From Synanceia verrucosa (Eukaryota; Chordata; Actinopteri; Perciformes; Synanceiidae): a DNA stretch of 64,000 bases. A model generated the notes under the pieces. It was given only the letters and a program-made list of their open reading frames with translations. It was not told where the DNA came from and did not search any database. Position numbers and translations under genes: made by a program. Location: positions 21,648,565-21,712,564 of the forward strand of contig CM056559.1 in NCBI GenBank assembly GCA_029721515.1, given 5' to 3'. Numbering within the stretch: position 1 is the stretch's first letter; each line of letters begins with the position of its first letter. Below are positions 10,963 to 21,800 of the stretch, one piece after another.

Positions 10963-12211
10963 CATGCAGAAATACTGTATTTAAAAAAACCACCAGTGAG
11001 TAGTTTGATGTTATAAGAGAATAAAAGAGTAGATGAGGGTCAGCTGTAGGACTTTGTGCTTACTGTATGACCAGACTTTTATGGAAAACTGATCCCGATG
11101 CAAAAACCAGCAGATTACAGAGAATTTGAGGCTCTATGGTTTCGTAAAACATGATTTTCGCTGTTGTGTTTTTTTTTTAAAAAGCATGAATTAAAATGAA
11201 ACAACATTTAATAATTGAGGCCCGGGGATCCAGAGTCAGATTAGTTTGGATCTTTTTCTGATCACTGATCTAAGAACTGTACATGTGGTTTTTGTTAATA
11301 AATGAAGCCATCTGTCCTTCAGATATCCATAAATAAATCCTACAGAAACAAAGGGATGCTGTTCTGTTTGCTCCTCATGGGAAGCATTTCAAGGGAGATC
11401 TTTCTTAAGGATTTTAAGCCTTTGGATGGATTTCTACGGCTTTTTGAGGGTTGTTCTGATTGGACATCTACTCTTCTCTTGTCTTAAATCATCATCTCTC
11501 CACCTTTCAGGAATCATTGTAGCGCTGCAGCTGTTTGTCAGCATCGACTCATCCGCGGTCAGGTTAGATGAATGTGGTTTCAGTGCTGTTTGCTCTCAAA
11601 GTAAAATCAGTGTCACATTCACAACTTTTCATAGCCGGACTTCAACACTTCGGTGGAGAAAACGGCTGACCAAACCGAAAAAAGTTTGTCTAAGTTTGTA
11701 CGTCTGTCAAACATTTTGGCATAACTTCATTCTCTTTCTGACGAGTAATAAGACAGAGTGTAGGATGTCTCGACTTACAGACAGACAGATAGATACAGTA
11801 GATAGGGACAGACGGACAGGAAATACATACAGCTACAGCTCATCTCATAGAAAAAACAAACATGGAACAGAATGAGCTACATTTTATCGCACTACCAGCA
11901 ATCAGTGACAGCCTTTGAGTTAACGTGGTGCGTCTCGCTCTGGCGTTAACGCCGCCCCAGCACCAAACTCTCGGAGGAGTTCTCTGAAACGGCCGCCGGC
12001 AGCATCAGTGACTGACGAAAGAGAGAGAGGAAGCTGCTCTGAATCCGTCCTATGAGTGAGGCTGGGTCAGTCCTTCTGTCCTGTGAGTCCCTTTCCATCC
12101 AAACACAGTGCTGGAGGTGGAGAGAAGGAGGGGGGCGTTCACTACCAGTCTACGGCCCGCCTCCTATCCGGAGTTCGTACGATTCAATCCCGACCGATGC
12201 GTCACCACAGC

Positions 12212-12505
12212 TCACTTTTTCTTACCAGACTTTTCTGAGCGCTTTGCGTCTGACTTCCCTCCCCGATCTGACCTCTCTGACCTTTCGCCCCTTTCCTTCT
12301 CCTTTTCTTTATCTGCCCGCTCGATGCGCTCGGCTCGGTCCGAGCGGTCGCCGCCACGCTCTGACCGGATGTCTGCCTTGCTGCCGTCGCGGCGCGTGCC
12401 CTCGTCGGTGGATGAGGTAGTTGGTTGGGGTTGACCCCATTTGGCAATCTCCTCGTGCTCCGTAATACTGGCGGTGATGTTGGTCACCCACACTTTGAGG
12501 TCGTC
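12212..12505 (-). CDS. sptbn4: sptbn4 visible exon 39: PH helix, tail and stop
   Basis: Begins DDLKVWVTNITASITEHEEI with the PH helix tryptophan, then AKWGQPQPTTSSTDEGTRRD, a signature of beta-IV spectrin. The tail alternates acidic and basic residues (RSERGGDRSDRAERIERADK) and ends SEKSGKKK; stop TGA at 12214-12212. The tail is longer and more repetitive in charge than I would expect for mammalian beta-IV. Confidence 0.95.
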   Translation of the reverse strand, partial: DDLKVWVTNITASITEHEEIAKWGQPQPTTSSTDEGTRRDGSKADIRSERGGDRSDRAERIERADKEKEKERGERSERSDRGGKSDAKRSEKSGKKK

Positions 12506-15500
12506 CTGCACAGGGAGAGAGTGATGACAGATGTTTATGTTTCTAAAAGTGAAAGTGACATTTTGCGTAATGTGATCGACAAAATTCAGCCGCTGCTATT
12601 TTGGGATGAAGCTGGAATAAATAAGAATGTCTCACCTCATCTTTTGCATGGAACAAAAACTCACTGCCGTCCTTCGTTCTGCATTAAAAGAAGAGAAAGT
12701 GAACTCACAAACAGTGCAGCGCAACACGTGGTTGGAGGATGAATTTAGAAAGTTTTTTTAGTGAAGAGTAAAACCTGGCTCATATCATATTTGCAATCAA
12801 AGGGATATTAAAGTGATGCTCAGGTAATTTAGTACATCATCTCCATAAAGTCATCACACATCTAAAAAAATCAAATCGAGATATTCTGACTTTTAGGCTG
12901 CTTTGTCAAGCCCCCTGTGCTTGGTTTGTTGGGGTTGATGTGAAAGCTGTCGACTGAAGATTGTATATAAGAAGTGTCACAGAGTTCATCCATCACCACT
13001 GTCATTCAGCCGGTCTTTTGCAACCAGTGATTTGAGGATGGAATTAAGTACAAACGAAAGGCCGATTGTTTTTTCATTAACTGAAAACAAAACTATGAAA
13101 GGGTTAAAGTTGTAAACTTGTAAACCGAAAACAGGAACAACACCCAGACCGAACGACACCATAGCAACAACCTGTGCATCAGCAGCTAGGGCCATCCTAC
13201 ATCATCCCCTGATTTATGGTCTGTTTGACTCTAAATAGGACCATAATTTACTAAATGAGCATCATGCTGGATTGAAGAACACTTGAAAATAGAGATTGAG
13301 ACCATAAACTAGAAGTAGGATCATTTTCTAATAGGTTTCTGTACAACCAGAAGAGTCGCCCCCTGCTGCATATTAGAAAAAAAAACAACAACTTGAGGCA
13401 TTTTTGACTCTTATTTTACCTGTAGGAAACAGCAGGAGCTAAACAGCTACTCATGCTAACTCATGAATCAAAGATCATCAAAGATAAACTGAACGCTCCA
13501 CATGGAGCACTTGTTGTTGTGAGTAAACTCACTGATGATGGATCTGGTCATAAATACTGAGCGTTTGACCTGTTTGTAAAAAGAGAAAACTCATGGTGAG
13601 ATTTGTTGCCCCTCACTTGAGCGTGAAGACGTTCTTCTTCTTCTTGTAGCCGTTGGTGACGTCGCAGTGGCAGTGGGAGAGGCTGAGCAGCGGTTCGTTG
13701 TTGTAGGGCGTGGCGGTGTTCTTGGCGTCCTTGTAGAAACCCATCTCCCCTTTGTTCAACACGCAGTACAGGTTGACCCATGACCTGCTGTGGTGTGGGA
13801 AGGCGGGAGGGGTGTGGGGAGGAAGAGTAGAGGAGGAGGGCGGTGGAGGAGGGAGAGGTGGGAAGGTGGTGGATGGTGGGTGGGGGGGGAGATGGGAGCA
13901 GTCAGGAAGAGGTGCAGAGTCGTTCTCGCTAAGCTAACACCTCACTCACCTGACCAAAGCAGACAGGTAGGTAGGCGGGATGGACCGGCGCCAACAAGGG
14001 AGGAGGAAACACACTGCTGAACAATCACAGACGAAGGGACGGACACACAGACGGACGGACGGAGGAGGAGGAGGGGGATGGAGGGGTGTGGAGGGAGGCT
14101 ACTCAGTGTGTGTGTCTGTGTGTGTGTCGTTCACATGGGACTTACCTTGGAGGAGACGAGAGGAGCAGCCAGCAGCACCGAGGAGGAGAGGAGGAGAGAG
14201 GGAGAGTTTGGTTAAATGGCATTTTGGCAGCAACACAACTTAAAGTCAGAGTCATGCTTCGTTTCTCTCTCTGACTGAGTTTACATGCACACGGCATTCC
14301 CATTAATAAGCTTACGCCCAATTAAAGGTATTATTCAGAGCAAGCTGTCCATGTGCAGCTTAATGTCCAGATTTAAAACACCTCTGTAAACTAACGATGG
14401 AAACTAGACGAGAAGGGACCAGCGGTGCATGTGATGAGGCCTCTACATTCCTGATATTAGCCTGCTTTCATGTTATTCATCTTTGTATGCACAATTACAG
14501 AGAAGCCATGGTTGGCAATGAAAATCTTAAATCTCAGGCTCCTCTGAAAATGCCATTATTGACATAACATCATAAAGAGGCTCAAATAAAAATAGAAATA
14601 TAGGGATAATATGACATACTTTATCTTTAACAGTAATGTAGACTATAAACTGAGTTCAGTATATGAAGCTAAAGTGATATCGACTATCAGAAAGTTCATT
14701 TAAAAGTAAAACGAAAAAAAACATGGATGTAGGGTCATTAATAGTAGATGTTTTAATGCAGTGTGCTATAATGCATTTTTATTAAATGTGAAGCGCTTCT
14801 TTAACTGCTGCTTTGAAAAATGCTATACAGGTTTATTAATATGATTATTAAGCATAATATAATTCTAATAAGGATAAAGAGTGATATCTGTATCTCCTAA
14901 GACAAAACAAATGTTGACAATTCAAATAAATAAGAAATAACTTATCACAAGATGTTGCAAAATTTTCCAAATTGTAGAAGAGCTTAAAGATACTTATAAG
15001 TTTTGTTTGCGATAACATTTTGGTGAGCCCCACCTTTTATATAAAATCATTAAAAGTAGCAGCATCTTTATCAGAAGCAACATGAAAGTGATGAGCATGT
15101 TAATGTAGCAATAATTAAATCATTCTGAAACGGGTCATTCTGCATAACTATTTCATTTAAAGTAGTTTGATATTAATACTTTGCCTGAATTAATTTCACT
15201 TTTACTTGTAACAGATTTAGACGCTGTGGTATTTCTACTTTTACCTACAGTATGTTAAATAGTAGCAGTAGATGAAGTGACAGATTAGTATATCAGATAT
15301 CAGGGTGTTATAAAGAGCTCACACCATTCACATGCACCGTATCCTATTATTAGGAACACTCGGTTATCCTGAATAATACCAGAATATTCATGTGCACATA
15401 AACATCCTCAGTGCCTCCTCAGGTAGCTGTGTTACAGAGACAGGTTGAACCTCAGCCCTTCCTCTCAGACTCACTGTATCCTCTCTTTCTCTGGACTGGA

Positions 15501-15807
15501 AGAAAAGATCTCCTCCTCCAGTCAAAGTTGAATAGAAAGTGAGCAAACAATGAGCAACAAGGAGTTGTTTGGAGATTCACACCTGTCCAGATTGAAGCCA
15601 TTCAGGAGTATGCTTTACCTTGCCATGTACATAACAGGGCATGTACATACGAGACATTCATCCATTGCCTTGAGTGGGAACGTGAGTGGGACTCATCCAG
15701 AGCTGGAGGGGGGATGAGCTGTTAGCTGTGCGTGGTCAGCCCAGCCACTAGAGGACAGTGTGTTGGTGTCTCTCTGGAGGAAGCAGTCATCTACGGAGGC
15801 AGGTAGT

Positions 15808-15849
<42 letters not shown>

Positions 15850-18800
15850 AGGCCAAACGACGCAAGCCAGTGTGCGCCATCAACAGCTCCATCAGCCTCC
15901 ACTCCCACCGCATCCATCAGCCAGCCAGCCAGTCAGTCTGCGAGCCAGCCAACCCTTCCTGCTGAGCTTTCCTCCGTGGGCTCGTGTTAGATCATTTTAA
16001 GAAGCATCATGCAAGGTGTTTTCACATGCAGTAAATTTCTGCAGGTTTCATGAAACTGTTGTCTTCACGTTCTGATCCTGATGACCAGAGACAACATACG
16101 TGAAACATTCACAAGCTCCAATCGGACATGAGAATAACATGGCGACTCCCGGTGCCACTGTCAGTGTTTAGATTTCTGCATCAGTGTTTTTCTTCATTAG
16201 CTCAATTGTGTAAAAATGGTCATAATGGATTTGCGAGTTATTGTTCAGTATAAATTAGCAAATGACAGGCACTGCCATTTCTATATTCAATCAACTCTTA
16301 TTATGTTTTGGAAGCAAACAACACTTTGCAAATGTCCACGTTCTTTGGAAACAGATGAAACTGGCAAAAAGTAAAAAGATATCTTCAGTAAAAAGATAAT
16401 AATCTGACTGTGCCCCTTGAGCATAAACGTGTTAATCTTAGTGTATGCATGCGTCTAAAGACATATAGGTCACAATAGGTCTGCTGAGAAAACCCAAAGC
16501 TTAGCTGTTGCCTGTGTCACGTTGTTCCACACGATGGGACCAAACAATGAGGCCTCGGGGGGGGGGACAGCCATGCATCTGTTCGACGTGTTAGACGTGG
16601 TATCAGCGGACTGTGTTAGCCTGTTAGCGTAGCATGCTTGAGTCATGCCCCCGTCATCGTCAAATTAATACATGGAAGGGTCAGTGATGTCACGAGACAG
16701 CAGAGATATGACGTGTGCCGCAGTCAACGAGTGGAACGTCAAAATATTATAAAAATTTGATGCAATATATATATGCTCTTTTGCGGTAAATCCTAACCAC
16801 CTGGTACTCCAAGAAGGTTGGAAAAATCCTTCCTGGAGCACCAAATTAATGAATGAATTGATCAGATTCCCTAAAGTCTAATACTCATGACACCAGTGTC
16901 CATCCTCCTTCTTTTTGACTTCTATCATCTGCTAGTCCAGATGTTACGCTCGTCGTTGTGACCCTGGACACCCACCTATTGGTGCTCTTCTTCAGGCTCT
17001 CGATGTCCAGCTTGCGGAAAAGGAAGCCCTCGTGGTGTGCAGTGTGTGTTGGTGGCTGGGGGACTGCCGGGCTGCTCTGGGCTGGAGCAGACCTGGATCG
17101 CCGGGTGGTCTCTCCTGGCTCTTTGGGTCGCGGTCGACGCCGCGGTTTGGGTCTATCCCGAGCTCGAGGCCGCTCGAGGCGGGAGGACTTCTCTGGCACC
17201 CCGTTGGGCAGGCGGGGCACCTCACCTCTGGCCTGAGGGTGAGGGAGGGACCATGGAGTCAATCAGCCTAAGGTTCATGTTTTAAAAGTAATAATGTGAT
17301 TACTGCTGACAGGTTATCTATTAGTTTTTCTACTTATCTACTGACATCATCCAATGTTTATGACACTGTATTTTAACAAGATGAAAATCTGAACTAGAAA
17401 GAACTGGCATGTAGTCATCAGGACAGTAGCTGTTTGAAAAAATGAGCTACAACAGGCAACATAAATATACTCAGTGAGCAGTTTCTCATTCTGTATTTGG
17501 ATGAAATGCACGTCACATGAATCTCCAGACCTGTGCTGCTTCTCTTTCTTGCAGCTGCTCTACAATTTCTAACAGGGTAGATCTCCTTTCTCTGTAGAAA
17601 GAAATTGAGAGAATCATATTAGAGTTGACACTGTGCTATTCATCATTGCGTCATTTGGGAAGGCCTTTTTTTCACGATGAACTCAAAAACACCTCTTTCA
17701 GAAACATATTGTGTGTAACCTGCTCCTGGTGTCCATGTGCACTATAACACGTTAGACAATCTAAAGGACACCTCAGCACACTCAAAAGTCTCACCCTCCT
17801 CCTGAGCGTCTGTCTGAGTGCTCTTTCCCGGTCTCATGTTCACTGGATTCCTGCCTCTCCAGTCGGTGTCGGTCCCTCTCTCTCCGTCGGCCCTCGTGGC
17901 CCCCGTGGCCCTCCTGCTCGCTGGACGTTTGTCTTTCCAGCGTCCGTCTTTCTCGTCTCTCAGCCTGTTCTCTCCACACCTCCTGAGGCAGCTCGTCCCT
18001 GCGTGCCTGGATCAGCTGCTCGCTGGACAGCTGCCGCTCTATCCTGTGGTCCCTGTGGTGGACCTGGGGCTCAGCTTGGCCCAGGGGGTCAGTCCTGGAC
18101 CCCCGGGGCCCTCTGGTGGGCTCGCTGTGCAGACGCTCCCTGCCCGGCTCCTGGAGCACCACCTCGGCCATCACAGCGACCTCAGCTTTCTCGGTCCCTA
18201 ATTCTCCCATCATCTCTCTCTCCCGCCCTCGCTCCCTCTCTCTTGCTTTCTCCAGCCGGCTAGCCACGATCAGTGGCGTCACCGCATCATCCATGTGTTT
18301 GATTTTGGCTTGCCGTAGATACTGCGATGATTTCACCTCCAGCGTCCTCGCCGCCTGCACCGGCTGGAGGTGACTCATTGCCTTGGTTGCTTGGTCTCTC
18401 GCCGCACTGGTGCTCTCTCGTGCCTGGTTGGCCGAAACAAGCATGGCTGCCGTGGCAACTGAGGCGATCGAGGAAAGTGCAGGCTGGCCTAGACCTGCAG
18501 CCACACCCACTACGCCGCCATGCCGGGCCTCCAGGGTGTGTCGGTAGTTTGAGCCGTTCATCACAGGGGTGTAGTTGGCGACTGTCGACCCCAGCCGACG
18601 AGCTACAGACGAAGGGGAAGGTGTGGGCGTGGCAGGCGAGGGCGAGGGAGGAGAGTTGGCTTCATTCTGCTCATAGATGGTCTGTCTCATGACCGGGGAG
18701 ACTGGGAGGCGGAGGAGATTGGATGCACTGGGTGAGGAGTCTTGTGGGTCCAGGAAGACTTTACGACCCAGCAAAGGGGTTGGGGGTAGTTTACTTTGTT

Positions 18801-21800
18801 CTGCTTTCAACTTTTCTACCTGCAGAAGGAAAATATAACCAGCTTTAAAACTCATAAAGGGCTTTGACAAAATGATATTGAATATTGTGGAAACATCTGT
18901 CCTTGTTGGAAAATCTGTGATCTAGCTGCAGATTATCATTTTTTTCTGAACTTACAATCAGCAGAAGAAACTCTCTTATTCTGACCACATGATGTATTTA
19001 CACAACAATGTTGATGATATTACCGTAGTGAGGCGTCGCAGAGAGCTGAAGCGCTCTTCCCAGGTGGCAGCGGCTTTGCGGAAGGCTTCATGGCGACGAA
19101 TCAGCTGCTCCACCTCATCTACACTCGCACCCAGCTCGTTGCTGCTGATGAGTGGCTCCTGAGCGGTCAGCCACGCCTCCGCCACTACCGCCTCCTGGGC
19201 GAACTGGTGAACCTCCAACACTGAGGGGAGGTGAAGAGAGACGAGAGGAGAGACTATTCAAGAGCAAATAAAAAAAGCTTCTATTTTGCATCCTTCCTGT
19301 GTATTTATACTCAGTGTTTGTATATCTGTGTATACTTATGAAAGACTGTAGATGTGTGTGGGTGCTCACATTGCTGTAGGACGTCCCAGTGCTTGTCCCA
19401 CTTCTCAGACAGTTCATATTGCTTGGCAACCACCTTGTCCAGCCTCTCCTTGATCTGAGAATCAGAATCACAGCATCCCTGGGGTCAGAGTTGTTGTTTT
19501 TTTCTGTTATTCATGTGTGTCTCGTCTGCTGCAATTTCCTGTCTGGTATGTTTGTCAGAAAATGGAAATACAAAAGAATGTCCTTATGAAAGCTCATTGT
19601 TTTTCTATATTCATAAGGAAAAGTCTGTGGTAGTGGCGGGGGGGAGAGCTGCGACAGCAAACAGAATTAGCAATTTAATTTATTGTTACTGCGCTGCACT
19701 GTTCCAGTTTCCCGTGAAGAATATTCACTGACATTTTTGATAATTATCAATTATCAGTTGATCTCACCTCTTCAGCTGCTGGGTTTCTAGCAGCCAGCAG
19801 AGTTTTGCCCATCTCGATGCACTCCAGGGTGCTCCGGCTGCGAGCCTCCACCTCACTCTTTAGACTCTGGTGGTAATTCATCAGCACCTCTACTGAGGAC
19901 ACGTCCCTGCAGGACCCACACAGCACACAAAACACCACAGCTGCTTAGCTTTTAACTAGCATGTTTTTCATCAAATGTTGAGAAGGGATACTTTATGAAG
20001 ATCATGACAATGTTATGTTCTGACAAGTTCTAACTGTATATACTGTATGTTGTGTTGTACATTTAAAGGCACAGTATGTAGAATTTCAGGGGATATATTA
20101 GCAGAAATGAAACATAATATTCATACCTACATTTTCAGTGGTGTAGACGCACTGTGTTATTTTTTGGCATAGATCTACATAGGGAGCCAGTGCGCTATGT
20201 TTCTACAGTAGCCCAGAAAGGACAAACCAAAGACTGGCAGCAGTAATGCCAGCTGCCATCTGACTGTTGCAGTGTTACCACAGTTTTGCTATTGATGGCT
20301 CATGTTACTGCAGTCTTGGAAAGGGAGGATGACGGGAGGGATACTCAGTTTAGTTATACTCTGCAACTACACCACTAGATGACACCAAATCCTATGCACT
20401 GTCACTTTGAGATAGAGAACTGCTACACAACATTGAGTAATGGAATAGAATAAAAAATGCCAGTTATTCTTTATCAAAAACAGGTTTCGTCACATCACAT
20501 CTAGTATATGACACACAGTATGTTGTTTAGTGTCGATACCTAGGCTTCTCTCCAGTCCCTATCTGACAGATGATCGACTCCATCCACATGATCTGATCTC
20601 GGACCATGCCAAAGAACCTCAGCTTGTCCGTCTCAGTGGTAATCTGTACTCTACACTCTTCGCAGGACGTCAGCAGCTCTTTCCAGAACTGCATCACCTC
20701 GTGCTCGCGGCATGCGATGGCTTCGGCCTTCTCGCCGGCATACACTGTCCTCAGCTGGGCCGCGCTCTCCTGCAGCTGACGCACCTGCAGAGTGGGAGAG
20801 CAGATTTCAGGAAGACACTAAGCAAAACAGGGAAGAAGCAGAAATTAAAAAATAGAAAGTGTTTCTTTTCCAAGTGACGCACAGAGCACAGCTGCTCTGA
20901 CAGCTGTGTTTAGTCACGGCCAAATCGTACAGGCTCTGTCACTGGAGGTGACACTGAGCAGCTGTGATTTTGCATCGTTCCTCAGTAAAATGTACCACTT
21001 TTTCTCTTCCCCAGGTGCGACAGAGACCAGATGAAGCAAAATTAAATGCAGAGTAAGAAGGCAGTTTTGCCATCAGGAATCAGACTCGCAAATAATTATC
21101 CAATCAATCTACTGTATATTCAGTTTCACTTTCAAAAAAAAGTTTGAATATAATGATAAATGAATCAAATGAACGTTCCAAGCATATACAGTATGTACCA
21201 ATAAAATATCTGTTCAGTAGAATATGATTATACTCCAGGTTTTACTGATCTTATGGATTTCCCTACACTACAGTGCATTTTGCATGCTGCCTGTTGGTGT
21301 GCATGTTTCTGTACTTGTGTGACCAGCAGCTGTATGTCCTGTTCGAAGCTCTGCAGGAGTCTCTGCAGGGTGCTGGTGTTGGCAGTGCTGCCCTGCCGAG
21401 CCTGAACTTCCGGCAGCCTTCGATGTTTGTCCTCAATCTGGGCCAAAACCTTGGAAAGAAGAACATGTGAAAATGAATTCATGTCTGTTGACATATTAAA
21501 GCCACAACATTTTTCCTGACAATTTTTCCTGAAATTAAAAATACCTTCTGCAGGACACTGAATACATTCCTTACTTTGCTGTTCCCACCACGCTGAGGGC
21601 TTGGTCACAGTAAAGTGAGGTGAACAGTGTCTTCTTTTACCAGCAAGCACTAACATTTAAAATGCATGACTTTGATTGAATTTGTCCTCAGAGATCTGGT
21701 GTCTCACCTCTCTGCAGTCAGAGAAGAACTTGTGCAGCTGGTGTGAGGCAGCCAGCATCTGCGCCCGGGTCTCCATGAGCTCCAGCAGGTCAGCCCAGGC

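Larger units (their letters stand above)
6784..12211. other. intergenic region and undefined 3' UTR of sptbn4
   Basis: No coding exon supported. The left few hundred bases are the upstream region of the zinc-finger gene. The rest lies downstream of the spectrin stop codon; I cannot place the 3' end. A minus-strand AATAAA occurs at about 8972 within GAATAAAATACC, which would imply a 3' UTR of roughly 3.2 kb; nearer weak signals such as ATTAAA near 11205 also exist. It also contains a LINE-tail-like fragment, a perfect hairpin and a short AGC/CA tract. Confidence 0.5.
13785..16975 (-). other. sptbn4: sptbn4 intron between exons 36 and 37
   Basis: Contains a G-rich tract next to exon 37 (13796-14130), a possible LINE-tail remnant near 14770-14850, a TG microsatellite (15811-15846) and a 16-bp-arm hairpin (16802-16843). 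Confidence 0.75.

Noticed and set aside
12052..12434. Plus-strand open frames at 12.0-12.4 kb
   Set aside because: Antisense to the last spectrin exon, whose minus-strand reading matches beta-IV spectrin.
13548..13781. Minus-strand open frame of 77 codons
   Set aside because: Wrong frame over the PH exon; the frame giving SWVNLYCVLNKGEMGFYKDA is the real one.
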